From an uncultured Pelagibacteraceae bacterium (GTDB lineage Bacteria; Pseudomonadota; Alphaproteobacteria; Pelagibacterales; Pelagibacteraceae), in contig CACNZU010000001.1 of assembly GCA_902624885.1 (NCBI GenBank), positions 1-64,000 of the forward strand: a stretch of DNA of 64,000 nucleotides, in the 5' to 3' direction. Positions 16,734-24,839 of the stretch are shown here, piece after piece. The position numbers and the translations under genes were made by a program. Each line of letters starts with the position of its first letter. Within the stretch, counting starts at the first letter, position 1. The notes beneath the pieces are model-generated. The model searched no databases. It had not been told where the DNA came from and saw nothing but the letters and a program-made list of their open reading frames with translations.

Positions 16734-19202
16734 ATGAAAAACCCTTCTGATAGAATTATTGCTTTGTTAGGTCCAACCAATACAGGAAAAACTCATGTTG
16801 CTATTGAAAAAATGCTTGAACACAATACCGGTATTTTTGGCTTTCCTCTAAGATTACTTGCAAGAGAAGTCTACGACAAATGTTCTGAAAAAGTAGGTAT
16901 TGAAAATGTTGCACTTATTACGGGCGAGGAAAAAATTATACCCAGCACAGCTAATTATTTTATTTGTACTGTTGAGTCTATGCCAAAAGACAAAGAAGTT
17001 GAGTTTGTTGCAATCGATGAAATTCAAATGTGTGCAGATCGAGAACGAGGTCATATTTTTACAGAGAGAATGCTAGAGTCCCGAGGAACTAAATTAACAA
17101 TGTTTTTAGGTTCTCAAGTTATGGAAGAAATTATTAGTCAATTAGTCAGTAATGCTGAGTTTGAAAGAAGAGAAAGATTTTCAAAATTAAGTTACTCAGG
17201 GGTTAAAAAAATTTCTAGACTTGACAGAAAAGTTGCAATTATAGCTTTTTCTATTGAAGAAGTATATGCAATAGCTGAATTGGTAAGAAGACAAAAAGGC
17301 GGAGCAGCAGTAATCATGGGGTCACTAAGCCCTAAAACAAGAAACTCTCAAGTAGGTTTATATCAATCAGGTGATGTCGATTATTTAATTGCTACAGACG
17401 CAATTGGTATGGGTTTGAATATGGATATAAACGAGATTTTTTTTTCGAATTTAAAAAAATTTGACGGAAAAAAAACAAGAAGATTAAATCTTATTGAGAT
17501 GTCTCAAATAGCAGGACGCGCTGGAAGATATAAAAATGATGGAGGTTTTGGAACGACCGGTGATTGTGAAACTTTAAATTCTGATGAGATAGAAAAAATT
17601 GAAAAACATCAACTTCCAGAAATAAAATCAATTTTTTGGAGAAATTCAAAATTGAATTTTGAAAACCCAGAGAAACTGATAAGTTCTTTAGAGCTCAAAC
17701 CAACACACAAAAGTCTTTTAAGAACAAATGACTCTCTCGATGAAAGTGTATTAAGATTCTTTCTCAAAAAAGGATTGAATAATATTATTTATCATAAAAA
17801 CCTAAAATTACTGTGGGAGTGTTGCCAAATACCAGATTTTGAAAAGAAAGCTTACGGTCAACACATAAATGTTATTGATAAAGTATTTCAATTTTTATCA
17901 ACTCGTAAAAATAGAATTCCTAGCTCATTTATGAAAGAGCAATTAAAAGGATTAGAAAAAGATCATGGAAATGTAGACTTGCTTTCTCACAGGTTATCAA
18001 ATGTGAGAACATGGTCTTATGTCGCTAACAAAAAAAATTGGGTGGAAAATGCCGATTACTGGGTTCAACTTACAAAAAATATTGAAGATAAACTTTCAGA
18101 CAAACTCCACGATGAATTAACAAAAAGTTTTATTGATAAAAAAATTAGTATTTTATCGAGAGGTTTAAAACAAGATTTGGTTCTAAATACTGAAATAAAT
18201 CAAGAGAATAAAATACACATAGATGGTCAATTAATTGGTGAGTTAAAAGGTTTAAAATTTTTAATAGAAATTACATCAAAAACTTTAGATACAGATATTA
18301 AATCTATTAAAAAGGCTGCGAGGAAAGGTGTGGAAGAGGAATTATTTAAAAGAGTTGAGGACATTGTAAAAGAAAAAGACATTACACTAGACACAGAGAA
18401 TAGAATTATTTGGAAACATAATGCGATAGCTAGATTAAAAAAAGGCAATGATTACTTAACTCCGGATGTTGAAATTATTGCGGACGACTCCTTAAATAAA
18501 GATTCTAAAGTTAAATTGAGTAATTTTTTGAATATATGGATTAAAGAATATATAAGCGAAGTTTTAGGAGATTTAGTGAAGTTGAACCAACACAAAATAT
18601 CCAATCAGTATTTAAGGGGATTAGTATTTCAATTATTTGAAAATAATGGAGTAATAAAGAGAAGCGATATAGATAAAATTGTAAAGTCAATTCCATTAGA
18701 AGAAAGAAAAAAGTTGTGGGGTATGGGAATTAAAATTGGAAGATACCATATATATTTACCAAAGATGCTTAAACCAAAGGCTGTGGAATTCCGAATAGCG
18801 TTGTGGAGATTATTTAATAACCTATCGAACAAACATGTTATTCCAAAATCTGGACTAAATTTTGTAGTAGATAAAAGTTTTGACAAAAAATTCTTATTAT
18901 TATGTGGATTTGAAAAATTTAAAGATTTTTTTGTGAGAATAGATATTTTAGAGAAACTTTTCGTAAAAATCATAGAAAAGTCAAAAAATAAAAAATTTAA
19001 AATTAATGCTGAAATGATGAATCTTTTAGGATGTTCAAAAGAAAATTTTTATAAATTAATGGAATTAATGAACTATAAGAGGGGTAAAGAGGCTGATACT
19101 TATATTTTTAGAGGGGAAAGAAAACAGAAAGAAAAATTAATAAAGTTTGACAAAAAAGAAAATCCATTTAATAAACTTCTTTCTTTAAATTTAAACAAAT
19201 GA
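16734..19202 (+). CDS. SUV3-like superfamily II RNA helicase
   Basis: An 822-residue DExH-type helicase of the SUV3/SUPV3L1 family, which unwinds RNA for decay in mitochondria and is common in alphaproteobacteria. Motif I is GPTNTGKTH at 13-21, motif II is DEIQMCADRERGH near 98, motif III-type LGSQ follows, and motif VI is QIAGRAGRYKNDG near 260. The SUV3 C-terminal domain region begins about residue 290 and the remaining 450 residues are rich in Lys/Asn with no motif I can name. It overlaps the next gene by four bases (ATGA) and so leads a four-gene operon. Role in RNA turnover is from the family. Confidence 0.88.
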   Translation: MKNPSDRIIALLGPTNTGKTHVAIEKMLEHNTGIFGFPLRLLAREVYDKCSEKVGIENVALITGEEKIIPSTANYFICTVESMPKDKEVEFVAIDEIQMCADRERGHIFTERMLESRGTKLTMFLGSQVMEEIISQLVSNAEFERRERFSKLSYSGVKKISRLDRKVAIIAFSIEEVYAIAELVRRQKGGAAVIMGSLSPKTRNSQVGLYQSGDVDYLIATDAIGMGLNMDINEIFFSNLKKFDGKKTRRLNLIEMSQIAGRAGRYKNDGGFGTTGDCETLNSDEIEKIEKHQLPEIKSIFWRNSKLNFENPEKLISSLELKPTHKSLLRTNDSLDESVLRFFLKKGLNNIIYHKNLKLLWECCQIPDFEKKAYGQHINVIDKVFQFLSTRKNRIPSSFMKEQLKGLEKDHGNVDLLSHRLSNVRTWSYVANKKNWVENADYWVQLTKNIEDKLSDKLHDELTKSFIDKKISILSRGLKQDLVLNTEINQENKIHIDGQLIGELKGLKFLIEITSKTLDTDIKSIKKAARKGVEEELFKRVEDIVKEKDITLDTENRIIWKHNAIARLKKGNDYLTPDVEIIADDSLNKDSKVKLSNFLNIWIKEYISEVLGDLVKLNQHKISNQYLRGLVFQLFENNGVIKRSDIDKIVKSIPLEERKKLWGMGIKIGRYHIYLPKMLKPKAVEFRIALWRLFNNLSNKHVIPKSGLNFVVDKSFDKKFLLLCGFEKFKDFFVRIDILEKLFVKIIEKSKNKKFKINAEMMNLLGCSKENFYKLMELMNYKRGKEADTYIFRGERKQKEKLIKFDKKENPFNKLLSLNLNK

Positions 19203-19588
19203 AAATTTTAGATATAAATGAAATCACAGGTATAGCTGCATTATTGGTTCATGCAGCAAAAATTGACGAAAACTATTCTGAAAAAGAAAAAATGCTTGTA
19301 AAAAATTTTATTACATCCTATTTAAAATCCGAAGAACCTGAGAAAATTTTACAAAAAGCCGAAATTATTGAGACAGACTCTAATCAGTTGCTGAGTTTTA
19401 CAAATGTCATCAAAAAAAATTCTATTGAAGTAAAAAAAGACATTTTAGAGCACTTATGGAAAATTCTTATCTCTGACAATACTATTGATCAATATGAGTC
19501 AAACTTAATGAGAAGAATATGTGGACTAATTTATGTTCCAGATAAGATTTGTGCAGAAATAAAATTAAAATTAATAAATTCTAAATGA
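19199..19588 (+). CDS. TerB-like (TerB/DUF533-type helical) protein
   Basis: A 129-residue all-helical protein with the two-fold acidic pattern of the TerB family: [21 protein letters not shown] in the first half and [19 protein letters not shown] in the second, where family members usually have an ADGxIDxxE metal-binding loop. The second loop is degenerate (SDNTID). TerB domains occur in tellurite-resistance proteins and in general envelope or stress proteins. No tellurite genes are present, so that role is not implied. It overlaps the helicase and the ferredoxin genes by four bases each. Confidence 0.7.
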   Translation: MKILDINEITGIAALLVHAAKIDENYSEKEKMLVKNFITSYLKSEEPEKILQKAEIIETDSNQLLSFTNVIKKNSIEVKKDILEHLWKILISDNTIDQYESNLMRRICGLIYVPDKICAEIKLKLINSK

Positions 19589-19926
19589 CCTATATTGTTA
19601 AAGATGAGTGTATAAAATGTAAACTGACAGACTGTGTTGAAGTTTGTCCAGTTGATTGTTTTTACGAAGGGGAAAATATGCTAGTCATTAATCCTGATGA
19701 ATGTATTGATTGTGGAGTTTGCGAACCAGAGTGTCCTATAGATGCTATTAAAGCAGATACTGATCAAAGTGTAGTTGATATGGAAAAATGGTTGTTGCTT
19801 AATAAAAAGTTTTCTGCATTATGGCCTAATATTTCAAAAAAGAAAGAACCAATGAAAGACCATGAAAAATTCAGACAAGAAAAAAATAAATTTGATAAAC
19901 ATTTTTCTGAAAAACCCGGAAAATAA
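19585..19926 (+). CDS. fdxA: Seven-iron ferredoxin
   Basis: A 113-residue ferredoxin with one [3Fe-4S] and one [4Fe-4S] cluster. The ligands are visible in [14 protein letters not shown] near the start and [12 protein letters not shown] at about 45-56; the first motif has the extended spacing that gives a 3Fe cluster in FdxA. After it is a helical tail rich in Lys and Glu, as in other alphaproteobacterial FdxA. It carries electrons in the cytoplasm; partners are unknown. FdxA next to CarD is a recurring alphaproteobacterial pair. Confidence 0.93.
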   Translation: MTYIVKDECIKCKLTDCVEVCPVDCFYEGENMLVINPDECIDCGVCEPECPIDAIKADTDQSVVDMEKWLLLNKKFSALWPNISKKKEPMKDHEKFRQEKNKFDKHFSEKPGK

Positions 19927-19928
19927 AT

Positions 19929-20609
19929 ATGCCTAAAAAAAAGAAAACTAAAAAAATTAAAAAAATTAAAAAAATTAAAAAAAGCAAAATTATCCAAAAA
20001 TCAAAAATAAAACCTTTAGCTAAACCTTTAGAAAAGAAGAGCGCTGTCGGGGGTCCAGAAGATAAACCAGAAATAAAGAAGATTAAAAAACAACCCTCAG
20101 AAAAGAGAATTTACAATTTAAAAGACTTTGTAGTTTATCCAAAACATGGAGTGGGTAAAATTACAGCTATTGAAAAAGCTACCATAGGAGATATTGATAT
20201 TCATTTTTATAAAATTTTAGTTGAAAAAGAAAAATTAACATTAACAGTTCCAATTAACCAACAGTCAAAATTAAGACCTATAAGTTCTATCAACCAAATA
20301 AACAAGTGTATCTCAATTTTAAAAACAAAACCTAAAATAAAGAGAACTATGTGGAGCAGAAGGGCTCAGGAATATGATCAAAAAATTAATTCAGGTAAAA
20401 TATATGAATTGGCAGAAGTAGTAAAAGATTTGAATAAAAATACTGATATAATTGCAGATCAATCTTATTCGGAAAGACAACTATTTGAAAAGGCTTACGA
20501 GAGACTAAAATCTGAATTCGAGGCTGTTTTAAAAACAACACCTGAAGAGGTTCAAAAAAAAATGGACAAAGCTTTAGGAAGAACTAAAATTTCTGAAATA
20601 GCAGAATAA
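19929..20609 (+). CDS. carD: CarD-family transcription regulator with Lys-rich N-terminus
   Basis: A 226-residue CarD/CdnL protein that binds RNA polymerase beta and stabilises open promoter complexes, mostly at rRNA and housekeeping promoters. The RNA-polymerase interaction domain starts near residue 63 (LKDFVVYPKHGVGKI, then FYKILVEKEKLTLTVPI), and the helical DNA-binding part follows with MWSRRAQEY. Before it is an extension of about 60 residues, nearly all Lys with Ile, Thr, Pro and Ser. Its first part is built of three tandem 9-base units encoding KKI. Usual CarD proteins here are about 165-190 residues. The extension could contact DNA or RNA. Confidence 0.92.
   Translation: MPKKKKTKKIKKIKKIKKSKIIQKSKIKPLAKPLEKKSAVGGPEDKPEIKKIKKQPSEKRIYNLKDFVVYPKHGVGKITAIEKATIGDIDIHFYKILVEKEKLTLTVPINQQSKLRPISSINQINKCISILKTKPKIKRTMWSRRAQEYDQKINSGKIYELAEVVKDLNKNTDIIADQSYSERQLFEKAYERLKSEFEAVLKTTPEEVQKKMDKALGRTKISEIAE
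19950..19976 (+). repeat. Tandem 9-base repeat in carD
   Basis: Three perfect tandem copies of AAAAAAATT, each encoding Lys-Lys-Ile in frame with carD, sit 21 bases after its ATG, and a further partial copy follows. The unit is a multiple of three and A-rich, so slippage would change the length of the basic tail without breaking the frame. Confidence 0.8.
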
Positions 20610-20653
20610 AAAAAACGCCCTCTTTAAAATTAAAATAATTATAAAAAGGGCGC
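20607..20653 (-). terminator. Terminator behind the Lys/Arg-only small gene
   Basis: CGCCCT at 20616-20621 pairs with AGGGCG at 20647-20652, continuing through A-T pairs, around a long AT loop. On the minus strand the stem is followed by a run of eight T, a good intrinsic terminator for the gene at 20670-20741. On the plus strand the tail is poor, so termination of carD here would be weaker. Confidence 0.65.
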
Positions 20654-20669
20654 TTAGTTAAAGAGAAAA

Positions 20670-20741
20670 CTATCTTCTTCTTCTTCTCTTTTTTGCTTTC
20701 TTTTTAGTTTTCTTTTTAGCTTTTTTTCTTCTTTTAGCCAT
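20670..20741 (-). CDS. 23-residue Lys/Arg-only basic protein
   Basis: ATG at 20741, stop TAG at 20670. Apart from Met the protein has only Ala, Thr, Lys and Arg: it starts MAKRRKKAKKKTKKKAKK and ends in five Arg. AAGGGAG, a good Shine-Dalgarno, lies just before the start, a promoter with a consensus -35 box is upstream and a T-run terminator follows, so it looks like a complete gene despite its size. The composition resembles the tails of histone H1-like or HU-like proteins and small ribosomal proteins, so nucleic acid binding is inferred. The name and exact role are unknown to me. Confidence 0.6.
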   Translation of the reverse strand: MAKRRKKAKKKTKKKAKKRRRRR

Positions 20742-20790
20742 CTTTTCTCCCTTGTTAGAAACAAATCTTAATGATTCGTTTGTTAATTAA

Positions 20791-20818
20791 ACATTAATTA
20801 TTAAAAGATTCATGTCAA
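20791..20818 (-). promoter_or_regulatory. Promoter for the Lys/Arg-only small gene
   Basis: On the minus strand TTGACA (20813-20818) matches the -35 consensus exactly, and TAATGT (20791-20796) follows after 16 bases. The start near 20784 would give a leader of about 43 bases containing the Shine-Dalgarno. Confidence 0.4.
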
Positions 20819-20866
20819 ACATAAATTATTTTACAAAATTGATTCAAAATTTAAATTTTTAAATGA

Positions 20867-20896
20867 TTTTTTTAATTTTTAATAAAATTAAAAAAA
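20867..20896. repeat. A/T-only inverted repeat
   Basis: A perfect 13-bp inverted repeat (20867-20879 against 20884-20896) with a four-base TAAT loop, made only of A and T. It lies about 50 bases past the stop of the acyl-CoA ligase and could help end its transcript, but it lacks the G/C core of a normal terminator. The rest of the 208 bases between the small basic gene and the ligase is plain AT-rich sequence. Confidence 0.4.
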
Positions 20897-20949
20897 GTTA
20901 GTAATATCAATGTTTTTTTGAGCAAATTAAATAAGTTTTAATTTAATTT

Positions 20950-22623
20950 TTAATAAAGATTTTCTAGTTGTTGTTTATAATTTTTAATTATTTCTTTTCT
21001 TTTTAACTTTAAAGTTGGTGTAAGCATTCCGTTTTCAATTGTAAACTCTTCATGAATTACAATAAATTTTTTAATTTTTTCAATTAAAGTTAAACTTTTA
21101 TTTATATTTTCAATTATAAGTTTAATTTTTTCTTTACTATTTTGTTTTTCACTTACGATTAATGCAACTAAATAATTTTTTTTATCTCCATAAACAAAAG
21201 ATTGTTTAATGTTTTCATTTAAACATAAAATATTTTCAACTTTACTAGGAGAAATATTATCTCCACCAAGATTTACGATAATATCTTTTTTTCTATCAGT
21301 AATTTTTAAATAATTATTACTATCTAATTCTCCTATGTCTCCAGTATGAAGCCATCCGTCTCTTATTACCTTTTCTGTCTCTTCTTTCAAATTCCAATAT
21401 CCCAACATTACGTTTTCACCTTTAATAAGAATTTCCCCATCTTCAGCTATTTTGACTTTATTGGTTCTAAACGGAGGACCTACTGATTCGACTTTGACCA
21501 GATCTGGTAAATTACAACTTACGACTGGCGATGCTTCGGTTAAGCCATACCCTTGAAGAGTAGGTAATCCAACAGCATTTAAAAATTCTCCAATATTTTG
21601 ATCTAAGGCCCCTCCCCCAGATACGAAAGCTTGAAGATTACCGCCAAACTGATTTCTGATTTTTTTTCTTACTAATTTTTCACACAAAAAATTTGTGATT
21701 TTTTCACTAAATTTCAATTCCTTTTTTTTGAGTATTTTTTTACCTAAATTTAAGGTCTGGTTTATAAGTTTTCTTTTAAATCCAGATTGCTTCTCAAAAT
21801 TCATATTTATTTTTGTATAAAGATTTTGATAGAATCTAGGAACAGCTGTCATGATTGTAGGTTTTGCGACTCCCATATTAGAAATCAGTTTTTCTAAACT
21901 TTCAGCATAGAAAACTTTTGCTCCAACTATAATTTGTATAAATTGAACTGTATGTTCATAAGAATGTGATAAAGGTAACCATGTTAAAAAAACTGGATCC
22001 TTTTTTTTTGTTAAGATTTCTAATAATTCAACTGCACCTTCACAATTAGATAAAATACCACCATGACTTAAAACAACACCTTTAGGATTTCCAGATGTAC
22101 CTGAAGTATAAATTATACAAGCCGGCATATTCCTTTTTAAATCTTTGTTAATTATTTTTTCATTTGTTTCCTCATTTAAAATTTCTTGAATTAGTAAACT
22201 ATCAGTATCTATTTTTTCAAAAGATATTATTTTTACTTCGCTACTTATAAATTTTTTAATTTTATCAAATTGATTTTGATTTGATACAAATATCAATGAG
22301 GGCTTACAATCATTTAAAATATATTCATAATCGTTTGCAGAATAAGTTGTAAAAATAGGAACTGAAATACCGCCTGCATTCATAATGGCAATATCGGTCA
22401 TTAACCAGTAAGGTCTATTTTCAGATAGGATTAAACATCTGTCCCCTTGTTTAATTAACGATTTAATTTTTGCAGTTAATTTATAAATCCTTTGAGTTAT
22501 ATCTTCCCAATTATAAGTACTTTTTTCTGGTTTTAACCATTTTAAGAATGGTCTTTTACCATCAACCTCTTTTGTTTTTTGAAAATAAAGTTCAACTAAA
22601 CTGTTTAATTTACTTATATCCAT
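20950..22623 (-). CDS. Long-chain fatty-acid acyl-CoA ligase (AMP-forming)
   Basis: A 557-residue ANL-family ligase that makes acyl-AMP and then acyl-CoA from a fatty acid. The phosphate loop is CIIYTSGTSGNPKGVVLSHG near 170, followed by the bacterial FACS type LPLSHSYEH, the A5 motif GYGLTEASPVVSCN near 350, and the A7/A8 region DGWLHTGDIG...ITDRKKDIIV near 430. It looks like the FadD15/FAA1-like long-chain ligase group rather than the E. coli FadD group. The start codon is only four bases after the mature end of tRNA-Leu on the same strand. No Shine-Dalgarno can fit outside the tRNA, so translation must begin on an unusual leader. Confidence 0.87.
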   Translation of the reverse strand: MDISKLNSLVELYFQKTKEVDGKRPFLKWLKPEKSTYNWEDITQRIYKLTAKIKSLIKQGDRCLILSENRPYWLMTDIAIMNAGGISVPIFTTYSANDYEYILNDCKPSLIFVSNQNQFDKIKKFISSEVKIISFEKIDTDSLLIQEILNEETNEKIINKDLKRNMPACIIYTSGTSGNPKGVVLSHGGILSNCEGAVELLEILTKKKDPVFLTWLPLSHSYEHTVQFIQIIVGAKVFYAESLEKLISNMGVAKPTIMTAVPRFYQNLYTKINMNFEKQSGFKRKLINQTLNLGKKILKKKELKFSEKITNFLCEKLVRKKIRNQFGGNLQAFVSGGGALDQNIGEFLNAVGLPTLQGYGLTEASPVVSCNLPDLVKVESVGPPFRTNKVKIAEDGEILIKGENVMLGYWNLKEETEKVIRDGWLHTGDIGELDSNNYLKITDRKKDIIVNLGGDNISPSKVENILCLNENIKQSFVYGDKKNYLVALIVSEKQNSKEKIKLIIENINKSLTLIEKIKKFIVIHEEFTIENGMLTPTLKLKRKEIIKNYKQQLENLY

Positions 22624-22627
22624 AACT

Positions 22628-22714
22628 TGGTGGGCGAAGAGAGACTCGAACTCTCAAGGTATTGCTACCACCGGATTTTGAGTCCGGCGCGTCTACCAAT
22701 TCCACCATTCGCCC
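22628..22714 (-). tRNA. tRNA-Leu(CAA)
   Basis: Read on the minus strand, the seven-base acceptor GGGCGAA pairs with TTCGCCC, the anticodon stem CCGGA/TCCGG closes the loop CTCAAAA with anticodon CAA, and GTTCGAGTC is the T-loop region. A long variable arm (GTGGTAGCAATACC) marks a class II tRNA, as required for Leu. The CCA end is encoded. The gene is 87 bases long and its 3' end is four bases before the acyl-CoA ligase start. Confidence 0.95.
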
Positions 22715-22721
22715 TTTTTTT

Positions 22722-22749
22722 TGTATAATCTAATTGATTTTTCTTACAA
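22722..22749 (-). promoter_or_regulatory. Promoter for tRNA-Leu and the acyl-CoA ligase
   Basis: On the minus strand TTGTAA (22744-22749) and TATACA (22722-22727) are 16 bases apart; the predicted start near 22716 falls just before the tRNA. The boxes lie over the last codons of the symporter gene. Confidence 0.45.
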
Positions 22750-23575
22750 TGAGAACAAAAATAATAGAGGTGCAAAACATAATTAAAGCGTAGGCTGCTG
22801 TTGGAACCATAAAAACAATTTCCTCAAATAATTGAGTAGTTACAAAGACTGCTAAAGTTCCATTTTGTAAACCACATTCCAATGAAATACATTTTCTTTG
22901 TGCAATTCCTGATGTACAAAATTTTGCAACATAATAACCTACAAAAATCATAGTCAGGTTTAAAATTAAAGCGATTAACCCTGCTCTTGTTATATAAGAA
23001 ACAATTCTATCCCATTCCTCTACCCAAATTGCAATAAATACTATTAAAAATAAAATTACTGACAATCTTTGAATTATTAAAGTTTTAGAAATAATAAAAT
23101 TAGTCATTAGACTTCTAACAATCATTCCAAAAATAACGGGTACAGTCACTACAAAGAACATTTTCATTGCTATATTTAGCATTGATATATTTTTTGCTGT
23201 CTCTATCCCTAAAAATTCAGCCGAATTAAAGACTATTAATGGAACAATGAAAATACTTAATAAACTGACAATCGCTGTCAAACTGACTGATAGAGCAACA
23301 TCTCCGCCGGCAAACTTTGTAAGAATATTAGACGTTACTCCTCCTGGTGCAGCAGCTATTACCATAACTCCTAAAGCTATTTCTGGAGGAAGTGAAATAA
23401 TATTAATTAAAATAAAAGCAATTATTGGAAGTAAAATAACCTGACATAAAAAACCTACGAAAAAATCTCTTGGATTTTTTAAAACCCTTGTAAAGTCTCC
23501 AATAGTCAAGCCAAGACCTAAACCGAACATTATTAAGGCAAGACAAACGGGTGCTATTTTAGTTACGATTTCCAT
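22730..23575 (-). CDS. Bile acid:sodium symporter family (BASS) transporter
   Basis: A 281-residue inner-membrane protein with nine or so helices of the BASS/SBF family, sodium-coupled transporters of organic anions. Conserved stretches are GLGLTIGDFTRVLKNPR after the first helix, VMVIAAAPGGVTSNILTKFAGGDVALSVSLTA (a sodium-binding region of the family) and ECGLQNGTLAVFVT near 235, the second crossover motif. Bacterial members move bile acids, pantoate or keto acids; the substrate here is not known. It lies 17 bases after a two-HTH protein on the same strand, so the latter may regulate it. Confidence 0.88.
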   Translation of the reverse strand: MEIVTKIAPVCLALIMFGLGLGLTIGDFTRVLKNPRDFFVGFLCQVILLPIIAFILINIISLPPEIALGVMVIAAAPGGVTSNILTKFAGGDVALSVSLTAIVSLLSIFIVPLIVFNSAEFLGIETAKNISMLNIAMKMFFVVTVPVIFGMIVRSLMTNFIISKTLIIQRLSVILFLIVFIAIWVEEWDRIVSYITRAGLIALILNLTMIFVGYYVAKFCTSGIAQRKCISLECGLQNGTLAVFVTTQLFEEIVFMVPTAAYALIMFCTSIIFVLIVRKIN

Positions 23576-23592
23576 TTCTTTTTATTAATTGT

Positions 23593-24645
23593 TTATTCTA
23601 CTTTAAATGAAGAGTTCTTCATTAGATCGAAAATTGTTGTTACGAAACCAGCTTTATGCTTTTGGTTATGCATATAATTTTGTTCAAAGGATTTTATGTT
23701 TTTAGGAGATGGCAAAAGCATATATTCAAGCTTTTTATTTTTCGTGACTAATTTTTGTTTTAAAAGGTATTTTAATTTTCTAATTACTGTAGCTCTTGGG
23801 ATTGTTGAAATTTCAGAGATAGAAGAAGCGTTTATTCCATTTTTAGGAGTATGCCTTAAAAGATGCAAATATAAGTCGGCGTAAGTTCTCGGATCTTCAA
23901 CAACTCTGCCTCTTACTTGTTTTGAATAATCTGTAAATTGCGAAATACCTATTGCACCCCACACATTCCACGTTTCTAAATCACCAAAAAAAGATCTATG
24001 TCTAACTAAAAAAGGAATTTGCAGTCTAAACCAATGCTGCCAACATATTGTAAAATATTTATCAATAAATGACTCTATTTCTTCTTTAGAAAATGATCTT
24101 CCAAACCATGACTCTTTCGCGAGAATATGACTAGTTTTTTCTAAAAAATTAGACATCATTTTTTTTGAATTAGCTGGTCTTTGCATTTTATTAATTGCAT
24201 TGCTGAAGTAAATAGCTTTCCCTTTTCTGAATATTATATTTTGATCTTGAAGAAAATTTACTTTTCTTCTTATTGTTTCTTTTGGAATACTAAGCTCTTT
24301 TGAGATTTCTATTAAATTTATTTTATCTATTACTAATTCGTCTTTCGCGTAAAATTCTTCATATGATAGAAATTGAAATCGATCAGAATATTTTTGAAAA
24401 ACAGTACTAACTAGGTAAACTAAAATTAGGTAGCTATCGTAATCTTTAAAAGTACTATAAGCATTGTTACACCAGGCTTGCTGTAATTTAAACCACAATG
24501 TTACTGTTTCATTAGAATGATTAGACAAAACCTCATAAACCAATTCAGGGTTTAAACTGGAATATTCTTTAAACCCTAAAGGTTCAGGTTTTTTTGTTAA
24601 AGGTTCGAAAATTTTTACTGTTTTAAGATCTATTGGTTTAGACAT
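23593..24645 (-). CDS. Unnamed protein with two helix-turn-helix segments
   Basis: I do not recognise the family with certainty. The 350-residue protein has two segments that look like winged helix-turn-helix units: LIEISKELSIPKETIRRKVNFLQDQNII at about 133-160 and ISEISTIPRATVIRKLKYLLKQKLV at about 279-303, each with the Ile/Leu spacing and Arg-rich recognition helix of MarR/IclR-like repressors. Between them is a helical region with many aromatic residues (WQHWFRLQIPFLVRHR). It lies upstream of the BASS gene with a 17-base gap and is probably co-transcribed with it; a ligand-sensing regulator of that transport is a guess. Confidence 0.6.
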   Translation of the reverse strand: MSKPIDLKTVKIFEPLTKKPEPLGFKEYSSLNPELVYEVLSNHSNETVTLWFKLQQAWCNNAYSTFKDYDSYLILVYLVSTVFQKYSDRFQFLSYEEFYAKDELVIDKINLIEISKELSIPKETIRRKVNFLQDQNIIFRKGKAIYFSNAINKMQRPANSKKMMSNFLEKTSHILAKESWFGRSFSKEEIESFIDKYFTICWQHWFRLQIPFLVRHRSFFGDLETWNVWGAIGISQFTDYSKQVRGRVVEDPRTYADLYLHLLRHTPKNGINASSISEISTIPRATVIRKLKYLLKQKLVTKNKKLEYMLLPSPKNIKSFEQNYMHNQKHKAGFVTTIFDLMKNSSFKVE

Positions 24646-24653
24646 TTATTTTT

Positions 24654-24839
24654 TTATTTTTTCCAAGTTACACTTTGATTGATTAAAATTGCCATCAGAA
24701 TCCAAATGATAAACGTCCCCTCTGGTGAAAACCCGTAATCAGCGCCGAACATTCCTGCAACTATAACGATTGAATAAATGGCAACTGTAGATAATATTAA
24801 ACTTGCCAGATACCTGAGGATTGTGCATTTTAAATTCAT
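24654..24839 (-). CDS. Small two-helix membrane protein, 61 residues
   Basis: A short protein with two hydrophobic segments (LASLILSTVAIYSIVIVAGMFG at about 11-32 and TFIIWILMAILIN near 42-54) joined by a short ADYGFSPEG turn, and a basic end. Function unknown. Its ATG and the ATG of the divergent VTT gene share the four bases CATG at 24837-24840, which leaves no leader for either unless promoters sit inside the other gene. It is eight bases upstream of the two-HTH gene on the same strand. Confidence 0.55.
   Translation of the reverse strand: MNLKCTILRYLASLILSTVAIYSIVIVAGMFGADYGFSPEGTFIIWILMAILINQSVTWKK

Noticed and set aside
19929-20030. Short A-rich tandem units as a possible CRISPR or VNTR locus
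   Set aside because: The units are nine bases, contiguous, without spacers and in frame with carD; no CRISPR-like repeat-spacer structure is found anywhere in the window.
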